Positions 35,701-43,433 are shown, counted from the first letter of the stretch. The stretch is DNA of 64,000 nt from Paenibacillus sinopodophylli (GCF_005930355.1 NZ_VDBO01000002.1:586200-650199); one strand, 5' to 3'. Program-made: numbers and translations. The notes: a model not told the origin generated them from the sequence alone.

Positions 35701-36225
35701 AAAACAGGCCCAGTACTGCAGCTCCTCGAGGTCGGTAACTGGCATGTGAAGCAGACCGTGTCAGATGGCATTGCGGATCCCATTGTCGTGAGTAAAACAA
35801 TCGCTGTGCTGCCACTTGGGATAACGGGCCAAGTCTTGCATACAGCGGATTGGGAAGCAAATCGCGTTCGATGGAATAGTGTTAAGCCAAAAGAGATTCG
35901 TAGTCCATCAACGTTTTGGGCTGGTGAACGTTTTGAATTGAGAGTAAGAACAACCGATACCGGCATTAGCACGACCAAAGCAACGAAGGTCGAAGTAGCA
36001 GCTGCACGTATCGGCAGCACGAGCCTCAGTTCCACTGATCAAAAAGGATGGGATGGTTTTATTGGTGCAAAGCAAGCGCAGGTAAAACTAGAATCACTCA
36101 AGGATGGGGATTATATCTTTACGTTTAAAGCCACCTATTCAAATGGAGTAGTGAAAGAAACACAAGTCACCATACAGATAAAAGACAGCTGGACGTCATT
36201 TTTTGAGTTTCATAAGGGTTGGTAA
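29743..36225 (+). CDS. giant exported multidomain surface protein (CARDB/PKD)
   Basis: 2160 residues from the ATG at 29743 (ATAGGAGG upstream). Signal peptide at 1-38. A CARDB-like domain lies at about 250-345 (LEVTKVVHPDAVYVGQAATI), a Pro/Thr linker near 465 (PTPSAEPTPTPRPE), several PKD/Ig-like segments at about 480-780, a long novel middle, a concanavalin/DUF1080-like fold at about 1270-1405, and FN3/PKD-like repeats from about 1745 to the end. There is no LPXTG or SLH, so wall attachment probably depends on partners. It shares the 54-bp promoter type with the Tad-like operon, suggesting a pilus-associated or secreted adhesin. Confidence 0.75.
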   Translation: MSRIFIKQLRAQLLFLLLFVVVITSIPLYPQSVGAASCASPPTFGTKAETMITAYKIPKMSSNCKVLNEKYLLNQSNIGESIVVYGNPSDVSGNETDKKTGQFRYLGWDASGSVYRNWKFPPDSSVTGSVAKNWIKKPWQEAEGRRRDIQESTKLSRDPAAPSWLARMVDPYNKPSSSTNFITSYNALKGASWTADTLLDYAIIQQKPTDFTPGVVQMWSQWTDGSWWYEMFLIRPMITPDPNIVIETIDLEVTKVVHPDAVYVGQAATINVTVKNKGNKNSGSFLVGLFGISPEPTKPITNLAPGAESTVTFSTSFATSGLKKLSAKADYSGQITETDKTNNVKAFQIMVNKANEPTAPIAIISHKDGDHRTEPELSIKPNVDPKLDDILSYSPGKEAITVREWKYKTPAGTTLQKKPVTKDFALEGKYLVELRVTNSANKVSEWAQLTINVGDKATPTPSAEPTPTPRPELKAAIRFEPDSIIAGEKSSLKNSSNGFDSMEWKFSSNLDPLLPDKTQYDYHDLTFTAPGTYRATITVRDSSGWATADATLNVIDPKPVAIVAGASKVIEGRPFPVPYHLNNSYTPLSSRGVSIDHSRSEMKYSQVGKAGYVMGFPTVNNLALGEYLLEGRVYDTTSRVSDWAELLMEVVPDMPPTVEVIAPEEAYRSSGFMLYLEAESPDADLIVHLLLEERYDDNGDGIFEDEPWTKLYDGAYKTTHALSYTKVGKRQYRATVTEDYGKSGVSALATTDILNYAPSVNFNAFGITQQPGQGEDSSPPITNYSSDSIYRSWIAKRPYTGGDMSKIAWKTDSSAISTKIGEMVSFNLSYPNAGMGLNSRNKYSLATDLVIKPMWEVQKFVNGSYDISTSLTAELIFNNNRVYTSFMSSGLDMDPIDEACNCRWQKYYFTEKDAVTGEALSPQFSFPFANYLTMLKEDENFYNFNIINQSSVRIIRAMNHGQTIETHTFNISGIESGAGITARTLELTPDFKAAILAVEHSKSSGVRTDYYKYNFESRSVVWIATGSEYGNWGGQSSYPKTVFTPNGTIFISGNIITKILPNGTRIDSAPVQGFNNSVFKFSGVTQSEDGQYLYYNSYYRANGSPYKMMFTTYNANDLSIVSQYKFTEDYHPYSPVVRADGNILITNFYDYYLFSKTGALLLNAPTNGYGAIHQPGLLSNGDFFGFQWIRNLNKDLYGLFNVSKGMTMISENYTDKPVDFSNNNDFFKVTPVLPNGSVFLFGPRSNSITPMVSASGNTSPQDIDANTVGIFNDDWGGLLYDSGSVMKNYALEFNVSVNDIKNDKVIGAGFQIQNEKNMYAVEWSKDTITLYKVVNGVKTSLQAAALPRSAFTTYPFKVEAANGTLKVFINHAKVLEAVDSTYLKGAAGIMSLGQSSASFSSVKKNNYGDMYTEEKYEAVLVNDTIVYDKIFTDIEDDPKSVEEWSYAHNSNIFENPEGLSMHNGKTYGATINSLEKPGVYEITHRANDNPGLPAYSKWSEPTTKLLYVHRRPIALPDVRFTGLVYAEGEALDYETFDTSFDPDIPQRLLDKVFRTRWADETVWTTGKRNFYSRPGVELIIQEQVKDLHGAWSYWAEQSIYKPALPVTNQTKPVMTITYPGGTTAAAPTVLAKEPTITWTYADQENDPQEQYRLSLNYVDNNDIALYIDYAGAEKSFKLMEGMIHPGRVVKVQGQVYSKGAWSNLSNIRYFVLDLPPETHLLSYNGADAANPIYTNVNRPQLRVFTVDPENHPITAIDYEVYRVSDGVKVVDTETAVSAASYTPPVLADGLYYWRARANDGFMWGPYSSNGYFFIDTVKPADVNEQLEVEPTAVTVKFNVFSDPMPSSGHASRTFYLQKVNSNGSVTNIDLNQDGTAEYSIPIPLQAKSYRVAGLVAGQEYRLTVLDYDIAGNEGYYAYIHFSTNRAPTADFSWSPQPVYEGDTVTIVSNVNDEDGDPLSVAYELTSPSGVKRSFSYTLVRSVSTYPKTGPVLQLLEVGNWHVKQTVSDGIADPIVVSKTIAVLPLGITGQVLHTADWEANRVRWNSVKPKEIRSPSTFWAGERFELRVRTTDTGISTTKATKVEVAAARIGSTSLSSTDQKGWDGFIGAKQAQVKLESLKDGDYIFTFKATYSNGVVKETQVTIQIKDSWTSFFEFHKGW

Positions 36226-36229
36226 AGTA

Positions 36230-36277
36230 ACAAGTGGGGTGGACGTTCTTTCGTCTACTCCACTTGTTTTCTTTTTT
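36230..36277 (+). terminator. rho-independent terminator
   Basis: ACAAGTGGGGTGGACG pairs with CGTCTACTCCACTTGT (one G-T), then TTTCTTTTTTC. Confidence 0.85.
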
Positions 36278-36569
36278 CTATAAAAAAACTAGATGGTGGA
36301 ATGCAGGCCGATTCAATTATCCACTAATTCTAAATTACTGTGATATGTGAACTTAAATTTTATTAATCGCTTCTTAACTCTGCATATATAGTACATCCTT
36401 TATGATGTGTCACAAAATGTAATACAATGGGTACTTCAACCAAACTGAAATGCTTTTTTTGTGTTTATTATTAATGGCTCAACCTCAAAATCAGTACTTG
36501 ACGAGGTGAGCTAATACCTCCATGTTTCCATCAGAATATTCGCCTAAAAGATAATACCCTGATGCGTTT

Positions 36570-36701
36570 CGCACATACTGATACAGCGAAAAATTGAAAT
36601 ATGTATAGAATCACTAGTGTTCAATTAATAGTTTAGTACCGTAATGACACTAGCGGAGTGCTTAATATTGATGGTTCTGAATCAATAAATGAGATGTGGC
36701 A
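36570..36701 (+). repeat. repeat units A and B left of the methyltransferase
   Basis: Unit A (36570-36597) begins CGCACATACTGATACAGCG; unit B (36655-36701) begins GGAGTGCTTAATATTGATG. Both recur right of the methyltransferase gene at 37844 and 37688. The rest of 36278-36857 shows no gene. Confidence 0.6.
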
Positions 36702-36857
36702 GTACGGCTCAAGACATTGAGTCCATTTTTGTCGAATGATTCTATAATTGAAACTTTTTAAGGTCAGGCGCGTATCAATGGTAAATATTAGCTTTTTTAC
36801 TGAAGTATATGAAATTACAGAAGAAGCAATAAACCTAATAATCAAGGAGTGGCTCGA

Positions 36858-37658
36858 TTGAACATCAAAACATATACAGAATCCAACCGTGAAGCTTGGA
36901 ATGAAGTGAATCCCATTCATCAGAAACATAACCCGATCCAATTAAGTGTGGCTTTTCAAGCAAAAGGCTACTCCACGCTTGATGAACACATCACTCGTAC
37001 ATTTCTCCGACTAGGGTTGCAAGGACGTAACGTGGCGCAGCTCTGCTGCAACAACGGTAGGGAAGTATTGTCTCTGGTCAACCTAGGTGCACAAAGCGGC
37101 ACTGGGTTTGACATTTCTGATCACGCAATTGAGGAAGCCAAGGGGCTTGCCACAACTTCAGGCTTGCCCTGCACGTTCGTCCGTATGGATGTTTACGACA
37201 TTGATAGTGTACATAGTAATCAATATGATCTGATATACATATCTATCGGAGCTCTGACGTGGCTTCCTGATTTGAACAAATTTTTTAAGATTGCCTCTAC
37301 CTTGCTTAAAAAAGGCGGTTTGCTCGTTATTTATGAAATGCATCCAATGTTGAACATGCTGGCTATGGAAGATGAGCCTGAATTTGAAGATCCCATGAAA
37401 ATCGCATTTTCTTATTTTAAAAGCGAGCCGTGGATTAACAATACCGGTATTGATTATGTTGGAAACACGACCTACGAATCTGCAACCAATTACAGCTTCA
37501 GTCATACACTGGCTTCCATTTTCAATGCAGTCATTAAAAGTGGCATCCATATCACTGAATATGAGGAACATAACCATGATATTTCTTGTATTTTTAGCCA
37601 TTTGGAAAAAGAAGCGAAGCTTCCCATGAGCTACACTATGATTGGGAAAAAAGCATAG
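36858..37658 (+). CDS. class I SAM-dependent methyltransferase
   Basis: About 266 residues from the TTG at 36858, chosen because AAGGAG lies 8 bp upstream. Rossmann methyltransferase: the motif I place reads GRNVAQLCCNNGREVLSL (unusual CCNNG instead of GxGxG), then GTGFDISDHAIEEAKGLA, and DLIYISIGALTWLPDL. Family members with a CCNNG loop occur in Firmicutes and act on small molecules. Substrate unknown. It is bracketed by two repeat pairs, suggesting arrival as a unit. Confidence 0.75.
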   Translation: MNIKTYTESNREAWNEVNPIHQKHNPIQLSVAFQAKGYSTLDEHITRTFLRLGLQGRNVAQLCCNNGREVLSLVNLGAQSGTGFDISDHAIEEAKGLATTSGLPCTFVRMDVYDIDSVHSNQYDLIYISIGALTWLPDLNKFFKIASTLLKKGGLLVIYEMHPMLNMLAMEDEPEFEDPMKIAFSYFKSEPWINNTGIDYVGNTTYESATNYSFSHTLASIFNAVIKSGIHITEYEEHNHDISCIFSHLEKEAKLPMSYTMIGKKA

Positions 37659-37687
37659 TCACCTTTATTGAACATGTAAATACATGT

Positions 37688-37731
37688 GGAGTGCTCAATA
37701 TTGATGATTCGAAATTATAATGGGATGTGGC
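37688..37731 (+). repeat. repeat unit B, second copy
   Basis: GGAGTGCTCAATATTGATG, about 80% identical to 36655-36701 and in the same orientation. Confidence 0.6.
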
Positions 37732-37809
37732 ATTTTCGCTTAAGAAATGTTGGGTGATAGGTGCGTTGATAAAGGAAATCCATATGGAGGCAGACAGAAA
37801 GAGTATTCT

Positions 37810-37871
37810 GCTGTACCAGTGAGCGATATACGGAGATACGTATCGCACATACTGGTACAGCGGAAAGTTGA
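37810..37871 (+). repeat. inverted repeat with unit A, second copy
   Basis: GCTGTACCAGTGAGCGATA pairs with TATCGCACATACTGGTACAG across a 12-bp loop; the right arm is repeat unit A. Possibly the terminal region of an insertion element next to the ISL3 remnant. Confidence 0.55.
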
Positions 37872-37884
37872 GTCGCTTGATTAT

Positions 37885-38405
37885 TTAATGAAGTCGATTG
37901 CGATTACATTCGACTAAAATGCCTGCTTTGTAGTGTTCACGGTTCCTCATAAAATAATGGCGTCGTTGATTGGCTTTAATACGATTATGACGGCCTTCGA
38001 CTGTGGCGTTTGTCCAGCGGCAGTGATGGTAATTAATAATCTCTTCTTGCCAATTTCGCATCGTTTTCAGTGTGCTTCTTACTTCGTCATGGTCGAGTTG
38101 TTCTCCCTGCTTACACCAACGTTCGAATCCAAGCTTAGCCACTTCAACACTGGATGAGTAGTCATACCATTCGGTAAAAGCTTCTTTCCATTCCCATACA
38201 CGTTGCAGGAGAAGAGAATAACTCAGTAACTCATCCAAGCACTTCTTGCTTTCAGGAGCAAGTGATTCTGCTTTCGGGTTTAAGAGTCGATGATTGGCTT
38301 TTAAGCGTGCTTTTGCTCTGGGGGCGAGCGTGTGTTGTGCCGATTTACGAACTTCTTGCAAGGCTTCTATGACATAACCATGGACATGAAAATGATCCGC
38401 AATTC
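37885..38405 (-). pseudogene. ISL3-family transposase, 3' remnant
   Basis: Only the C-terminal part is left, reading on the minus strand ADHFHVHGYVIEALQEVRKS and then YHHCRWTNATVEGRHNRIKA and RNREHYKAGIL, the ending typical of DDE_Tnp_ISL3 transposases. The frame is cut off at about 38405; about 250 N-terminal residues are missing. Not functional. Confidence 0.8.
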
Positions 38406-38492
38406 GAATATTATTTTATGGATTCTGATGTCAGAAGAAAATAAAGTTCTAGACTGAAAATTATCAAGATTAATAATCAAGAAAATCAAATA

Positions 38493-38546
38493 AAATAAAG
38501 AGCTCCACATATTATGTATGACTAATATGTGGAGCTCTTTATTTTA
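38493..38546. terminator. bidirectional terminator-like palindrome
   Basis: Perfect 23-bp stem beginning AAAATAAAGAGCTCCACATA, 8-bp loop. A/T runs at both ends allow use in either direction. Confidence 0.75.
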
Positions 38547-38602
38547 AAATATCGCAACAAAAAAAGTTGGCGACAGCGACGGCGATCTGATTCCTTGATG
38601 CA

Positions 38603-38629
38603 TTCAACTAACGGTTCCCGTTAGTTGAA
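38603..38629. repeat. dispersed CTAAC palindromic repeat, isolated copy
   Basis: TTCAACTAACGG-TTC-CCGTTAGTTGAA, a perfect 12-bp inverted repeat and the same core as the 52-61 kb array. Confidence 0.65.
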
Positions 38630-38665
38630 CGATCAATTGCTTCAAACGGTTCTCTACTAGATTTA

Positions 38666-39076
38666 TTAGTCTTCAGCTAATATACAAGGTTGCTGAGAAT
38701 GTATCGCTTCTGATCCAGCATCAATGGCCTTTTGATAATACCATATTTTATAGTCAATTTTTTCCATGTGCTTATTGAGCTCAGTAATTTTATCTATAAC
38801 CGCTTTTTTATGTTTTTCAAACACTTCAAGTCGTTGTTGTAATGTGGTATCTCCTTCCATACTCCAATCAACAAACTGTTTGATTTTTTTTACAGGCATT
38901 CCGCTGTTTTTCAGACAAGTGATTACGGCTAACCATTCAAAATCACTTTCTTTGAAATCCCTGTTCCCTGATTTATTCCGATCGACAAAGGGTAACAGTC
39001 CCTCCTTATCGTAATACCGTAACGTGTATGCTGATACCCTCATTTTACTGGCTACTTCACCGATTGTGTATCCCAT
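38666..39076 (-). CDS. MerR-family regulator (AdhR-like), second copy
   Basis: 136 residues from the minus-strand ATG at 39076 (GAGGAGG upstream). MerR HTH (YTIGEVASKMRVSAYTLRYY, then GNRDFKESDFEWL) and a C-terminal coiled coil; a C-terminal Cys lies in QQPCILAED. Divergent from an acetyltransferase and an SDR gene. Its own promoter (39110-39140) and the facing promoter (39169-39199) both carry the ACTTAGAGT/ACTCTAAGT palindrome in 19-bp spacers, indicating autoregulation plus activation of the two downstream genes. Confidence 0.85.
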   Translation of the reverse strand: MGYTIGEVASKMRVSAYTLRYYDKEGLLPFVDRNKSGNRDFKESDFEWLAVITCLKNSGMPVKKIKQFVDWSMEGDTTLQQRLEVFEKHKKAVIDKITELNKHMEKIDYKIWYYQKAIDAGSEAIHSQQPCILAED

Positions 39077-39109
39077 AGAATAATCCTCCTCTACAACGAA
39101 GATAATTAT

Positions 39110-39140
39110 ATTATACAACTTAGAGTAAACTCTAAGTCAA
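39110..39140 (-). promoter_or_regulatory. MerR-type promoter of the regulator gene
   Basis: Minus strand: TTGACT, 19 bp with TAGAGTTTACTCTA, TATAAT. An excellent -10 and long spacer. Confidence 0.8.
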
Positions 39141-39168
39141 AGTGTTATTCGCGGAACACCGTTCCCCG

Positions 39169-39199
39169 TTGACTTAGAGTCTACTCTAAGGGTTAGTAT
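39169..39199 (+). promoter_or_regulatory. MerR-type promoter of the acetyltransferase gene
   Basis: TTGACT, 19 bp with TAGAGTCTACTCTA, TAGTAT. Confidence 0.8.
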
Positions 39200-39231
39200 T
39201 GCGGAATATATAATTGAAAGGAGTTTTTATT

Positions 39232-39792
39232 TTGAAATCAGAAATGGAAAAGCTTCTTGCTGGTGAACCCTTTTTTTTCCTTGACCCCGAAGTTGCTGCT
39301 AGGAAAGAAAATGCAACCCGCATTTGTAAAAAATTTAATGAGATAGATACATCAAATCTTGAAGAGCAAAAAAAAGTCATCAAGAATTTGTTCGGTACTT
39401 GTAAGAACAATGTCTATATGCAACCACCATTTAATTGTGATGTCGGGAAGAACATCCATGTTGGAGAGGACTTCCTTTCTAACTACAACGTTACGATTCT
39501 TGATGTTGGAGAAGTTGTTATTGGAGATTACTGCATGATCGGTCCAAATAGTACAATCTCTACAGTTAACCACCCGATGACCGCTAAAGGCAGAAGAGAA
39601 AAACTGTCGATAATAAAACCTGTGAAAATAGGAAATGACGTGTGGATTGGAGCAAACTGCGTTATCCTTCCAGGAGTTACAATTGGGAACAATGTAGTTA
39701 TTGCTGCCGGAGCAGTTGTTACAAAGGACGTTCCCGATAACTGCGTTGTCGGAGGAATTCCCGCCAAATGCATAAAGAATTTAGACTCATAA
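39232..39792 (+). CDS. maltose/galactoside O-acetyltransferase-like protein
   Basis: 186 residues from the TTG at 39232 (AAAGGAG upstream). An N-terminal helical cap ([20 protein letters not shown]) leads into a left-handed beta-helix of hexapeptide repeats with the catalytic His in ISTVNHPM and the [20 protein letters not shown] run, ending GGIPAKCIK. Acetylates sugars or similar acceptors with acetyl-CoA. Induced together with the SDR by the MerR at 38666. Confidence 0.85.
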   Translation: MKSEMEKLLAGEPFFFLDPEVAARKENATRICKKFNEIDTSNLEEQKKVIKNLFGTCKNNVYMQPPFNCDVGKNIHVGEDFLSNYNVTILDVGEVVIGDYCMIGPNSTISTVNHPMTAKGRREKLSIIKPVKIGNDVWIGANCVILPGVTIGNNVVIAAGAVVTKDVPDNCVVGGIPAKCIKNLDS

Positions 39793-39801
39793 AACTTTTT
39801 G

Positions 39802-39832
39802 TTGACTTAGATATTACTCTAACGTTCATAGT
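39802..39832 (+). promoter_or_regulatory. MerR-type promoter of second SDR gene
   Basis: TTGACT, 19 bp with TAGATATTACTCTA, CATAGT. A weaker version of the same operator. Confidence 0.65.
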
Positions 39833-39871
39833 TCTCTTTGTAGCTAAATTTCAAATCAAGGAGAGAACGAG

Positions 39872-40696
39872 ATGAACAAAAATAAGGTATGGTTGATTAC
39901 TGGATGCTCAACTGGTTTTGGAAGGGAGCTTGCGGAAGCAACCATCAAAGCCGGTTACAACGTAGTTGTTTCAGCTAGAAATATCAATTCCATCTTTGAT
40001 CTTGTCGGGGATGCCCCAAATGCTCTAGCTGTGGAACTGGATGTAACAAAGAACGATCAAATCGAAAAAGCCGTCACTGCTGCAGTTGAAAGATTCGGGC
40101 GGATTGATGTCCTCGTAAATAACGCGGGTATTGGATATTTCGGTTCTGTTGAAGAATCCATCGAGAAAGAAACTCGCAACATGTTTGAAATCAACTTTTG
40201 GGGACTCATGCATATGACGAATGCTGTTTTGCCATATATGCGAAGTCAACGCTCCGGGCATATTATCAATATTTCCTCGATTGGTGGTTTAGCTTCATTC
40301 CCTGGAGTGGGTTATTACAACGCATCGAAATACGCTGTTGAAGGTGTTTCCGAAGGCCTTGCACAGGAGGTAGAGTCCTTCAATATCTGTGTGACCTTGA
40401 TCGAACCAAGTGGGTTCCGCACGGATTGGTCGGGCCGCTCTGCAGCGAGAACAAAATCTTCTATCGAGGAATATCAACCACTTATTTCCGGCTTCGTAGA
40501 TGGTGTAAATCATGGAAAAGAACCAGGAGATCCTAAGAAGGCAGCGAATGCAATCATCGATGTTATAGAATCTAGCAATCCTCCGCAACGTTTGTTGCTC
40601 GGCTCTGATGCATATCATATTGCTGTAAATAAATTTACGGGATTACTGAAACAAATTGAAGATTCGAAATCAGTCTCTGTAGGAGCTGACTTCTAA
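39872..40696 (+). CDS. short-chain dehydrogenase/reductase, second copy
   Basis: 274 residues with GGAGAG upstream of the ATG. SDR motifs: TGCSTGFG, LVNNAGIG, ISSIGG with catalytic Ser, YYNASKYAVEG with Tyr/Lys. Very similar to the SDR at 23855 over its whole length. Last gene of the MerR-controlled module; a terminator follows at 40715. Confidence 0.85.
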   Translation: MNKNKVWLITGCSTGFGRELAEATIKAGYNVVVSARNINSIFDLVGDAPNALAVELDVTKNDQIEKAVTAAVERFGRIDVLVNNAGIGYFGSVEESIEKETRNMFEINFWGLMHMTNAVLPYMRSQRSGHIINISSIGGLASFPGVGYYNASKYAVEGVSEGLAQEVESFNICVTLIEPSGFRTDWSGRSAARTKSSIEEYQPLISGFVDGVNHGKEPGDPKKAANAIIDVIESSNPPQRLLLGSDAYHIAVNKFTGLLKQIEDSKSVSVGADF

Positions 40697-40714
40697 GTAG
40701 CCAAAAGAAGCCTA

Positions 40715-40746
40715 GAAGCCTGAAACATAACTCAGGCTTCTTTTTA
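40715..40746 (+). terminator. rho-independent terminator
   Basis: GAAGCCTGA / TCAGGCTTC then TTTTT. Confidence 0.75.
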
Positions 40747-40795
40747 CTGTACAAGTTTAATATGCTCAGGTATACATAGTAATCATTGTTGTTCT

Positions 40796-40820
40796 GAACT
40801 ATCCTGCCAGTTAGTTCAAC
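40796..40820 (-). repeat. dispersed CTAAC repeat, isolated copy
   Basis: Minus strand reads GAACTAACTGGCAGGATAG, identical to the right half-unit of the 52-61 kb array. Confidence 0.65.
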
Positions 40821-40854
40821 GAGGGTTCACATACCGCTAAGGAAACGAAATAAT

Positions 40855-40893
40855 AACAAAAAGAACAGCTCATATTCAGCTGTTCTTTTTGTT
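40855..40893. terminator. bidirectional terminator-like palindrome
   Basis: AACAAAAAGAACAGCT / AGCTGTTCTTTTTGTT, 16-bp perfect stem; serves the minus-strand metallophosphoesterase gene. Confidence 0.75.
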
Positions 40894-40965
40894 ATTAATC
40901 TCTTCTAAATATTAGCCCTCCAAAATTGTGTCACATCATAAGTAGAGCCTGTTATTATTGACTTT

Positions 40966-42450
40966 TCAAATGTCATTGGTGTCATTCAATAAAACAGGTC
41001 GGGGTAATAATGGTGTTTTCTGCATTAATATTTGCACCTCATCTGCACTTAGCGACAAGTCGTTTACAGCCGGTAAATACAAATCAACGTTGCAAAATGT
41101 AATAGAGTTTTTTTTATTACTACGCACAGTTTTAATCGACTCCATATTAATTCCATAATGGTTTATCGTTAATAACATTAACCAAAATCTTAAAATATCG
41201 TAATCATCTAAAGGGCGCATGTCTCTTATAAGGTATGGCATTCCATTAAAAACGTATCCCGTTATTACGGCAGCAGTGATATAAGCTCTAATATCAGACA
41301 AATCTCCACTTTCTAAGATTGTAATTGAGTGTTCGATGGCATTTATCACTTTTTCAGGCAAAGGTCCAGACAAAACATAACCCATATATGTATCTCTTAA
41401 ATACCCTTTTGTTACTTTTTTTACTGTTTTAAGATAAGCTTCAGGTGAATTAGCAAGAATAGTGAAATTACGCTTATTCGCAGCACACCGTTTGTATCCA
41501 TATCGTTTAATGGTTGAAACTAATGCGAATTCATCAGTGGCGTTTTTTACCACGATAGCAGAATGGAAATCTGAGATGGACTCAAAATTATTCAAAGAAC
41601 GAATACCGTATTGGTAAACAGACTTTTCAATTTTGCCAAAAGAGTTGTACGTGTACTGCATAGCCCATTGTCGTTCCAAAGCTTTTTCATCTTTATTGTC
41701 ATATCCACGTTGTGAGGAAACATTGTTAAATTTCTGGCCACTTAGATGGGTATGACCAAAGATACGCCAACTATTGTCACCTTTAAGCTTAGTTGTAGAA
41801 CTCCACCAACAATCACTATCTTCTCTCGTGAAATTAACCATAGGGAAATGGGTCACTATCAATACCTTTTCTTCTTTTTTTAATACATCATTAGCGAAAG
41901 ATACCCACTCATCGTGCAAATCTATAATATTTTGAGGATTGAAATCCTTCACCATGCCTGCATCAGGAAGACCCATAAACTGCTGCAGCTCCACTTGTCG
42001 TTTCCCCCGACGAAAACTCGTCCAACCAGTATCTCCAATAATGCAAATATCGTTTAAATAGTATTTACGACCAGTAACAAGAAATCTGAAGTATTGATTA
42101 TCTTTTGTTTTATCAGAAAACAGATTGATAATATCCTGATGACTCATTGTGCCATTGTTCCAATAATCGTGATTTCCAAGAACTAAAAAACCCACTATTT
42201 GATTTTTCTCTAGCTCTTTCACAAAAGAAAGAGTCTTTTTATAGTTATTGAAAAAATCTCCTGCCAAGCATAATATGCTATCAGAGTAATGCTTCTTTAC
42301 AAATGCAATAAAGTCGTCTTTCATTTGCAAAGCTGCCTTCGCCTTGAAATTTCTTCTCGTAAAATCAAAATGCAAATCAGATATGAATATAATCGGATTT
42401 CCGATTAATTCGATAGAGACATTGTTCTTTGAGATTATAAGGTCGTTCAT
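40966..42450 (-). CDS. calcineurin-like metallophosphoesterase
   Basis: About 494 residues from the ATG at 42450 (AGGAG upstream; a GTG 12 bp earlier is an alternative). The N-terminal ~270 residues carry the metallophosphoesterase signature: ISDLHFD, LAGDFFNN, LGNHDYW, VTHFPM and IFGHTHLSG. The C-terminal ~220 residues are helical and unrecognised. It sits beside DNA-repair and restriction genes, so a role in nucleic-acid or nucleotide processing within a defence setting is plausible but unproven. Confidence 0.75.
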   Translation of the reverse strand: MNDLIISKNNVSIELIGNPIIFISDLHFDFTRRNFKAKAALQMKDDFIAFVKKHYSDSILCLAGDFFNNYKKTLSFVKELEKNQIVGFLVLGNHDYWNNGTMSHQDIINLFSDKTKDNQYFRFLVTGRKYYLNDICIIGDTGWTSFRRGKRQVELQQFMGLPDAGMVKDFNPQNIIDLHDEWVSFANDVLKKEEKVLIVTHFPMVNFTREDSDCWWSSTTKLKGDNSWRIFGHTHLSGQKFNNVSSQRGYDNKDEKALERQWAMQYTYNSFGKIEKSVYQYGIRSLNNFESISDFHSAIVVKNATDEFALVSTIKRYGYKRCAANKRNFTILANSPEAYLKTVKKVTKGYLRDTYMGYVLSGPLPEKVINAIEHSITILESGDLSDIRAYITAAVITGYVFNGMPYLIRDMRPLDDYDILRFWLMLLTINHYGINMESIKTVRSNKKNSITFCNVDLYLPAVNDLSLSADEVQILMQKTPLLPRPVLLNDTNDI

Positions 42451-42553
42451 TCGAATTATCACTCCTAATATTCGTCTGGTATATCATACTAAGTTTTAAA
42501 ATAACGCATTTTAGGATCATCTAGGTTAATGACTGTATAGCCAGCCTTTCAAA

Positions 42554-42599
42554 TTGAAAAGAAGTATAGTAAGATTCTACTATATTTTCTGTATAGTAG
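42554..42599 (+). promoter_or_regulatory. promoter with palindromic operator
   Basis: TTGAAA, 18 bp, TACTAT; the palindrome CTACTATA-N7-TATAGTAG (42577-42599) overlaps the -10, so a repressor could block the nuclease gene at 42661. Confidence 0.5.
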
Positions 42600-42660
42600 G
42601 TAAAATTTCACAAGTTTGTGAATGAGCTGTACAACATAAACCGACAAAGGGGAACCACAG

Positions 42661-43428
42661 ATGGCAAGGCGTAGAAGGAAAAAGGAAGAGTTAGATCCAT
42701 TGCAAGCATTCGTACTATTACTCATGCTAGTGTCCGGATGGGGAGTTTATTCGTATACGACTTCAATCGTAGCTGCTGGAGTTACGGCAGGCGCTATTAT
42801 GGCGGGTTATGCATTTGTGATTGCTTCAATTAATCGCAAACAAACAGAACGCTTAAAGAGATCCGGCATAGCGGAAATCGATAAGATGGAAGGGCGGCAA
42901 TTTGAGAAGTATCTAGGTCATGTCTTTAGAGCTCATGGTTATGTGGTGGAAGTAACGCAAGCTGCCGGTGACTACGGAGCTGATCTCGTCATCTCAAAAG
43001 CAGGAAAGAAGATTGTCGTACAGGCAAAACGATATAGTAAGAATGTGGGTTTAAAGGCTGTGCAAGAGGTACATACAGCACTAAACCATTACGGAGCTTC
43101 TGAGGCGTGGGTTGTCACCAACAGTGATTACACAGGGCAGGCGTATACATTGGCGAAGTCGAATGGAGTTCGTTTAATCATGAGGCAGCAGCTCATTGAA
43201 CTCATTTTAACGATGAACCCTGAGCTGCAGGTTTCATTAACTGATCAGCTTCAGCAGCCACCTATTTCAGCTGAACAGGAAGTTGCGGCAAGTATAGAGC
43301 CCGCGGAACCTGATGATCTCGATTGTCCGCAATGTGGTTATTTGCTAGTAAAGCGAAATGGTAAACGTGGTGAGTTTTATGGATGTTCCAACTTTCCAAA
43401 ATGTCGCCATACTATGGATATAGCATAA
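42661..43428 (+). CDS. membrane-anchored Mrr-like endonuclease with zinc ribbon
   Basis: 255 residues. Two adjacent hydrophobic helices at about 15-55, a basic linker, then an Mrr_cat domain (about 75-175) with DYGADLVI and VVQAKRY supplying the D-QxK catalytic pattern. A C-terminal topoisomerase-type zinc ribbon follows (CPQCGYLLVKRNG, YGCSNFPKC). Mrr-type proteins cut modified DNA. Membrane anchoring and the zinc ribbon recall DUF2034-like proteins. Two orphan methyltransferases lie nearby. Confidence 0.8.
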   Translation: MARRRRKKEELDPLQAFVLLLMLVSGWGVYSYTTSIVAAGVTAGAIMAGYAFVIASINRKQTERLKRSGIAEIDKMEGRQFEKYLGHVFRAHGYVVEVTQAAGDYGADLVISKAGKKIVVQAKRYSKNVGLKAVQEVHTALNHYGASEAWVVTNSDYTGQAYTLAKSNGVRLIMRQQLIELILTMNPELQVSLTDQLQQPPISAEQEVAASIEPAEPDDLDCPQCGYLLVKRNGKRGEFYGCSNFPKCRHTMDIA

Positions 43429-43433
43429 GAAGT

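Noticed and set aside
37158..37601. 147-codon minus-strand frame
   Set aside because: It is the shadow of the SAM methyltransferase on the opposite strand.
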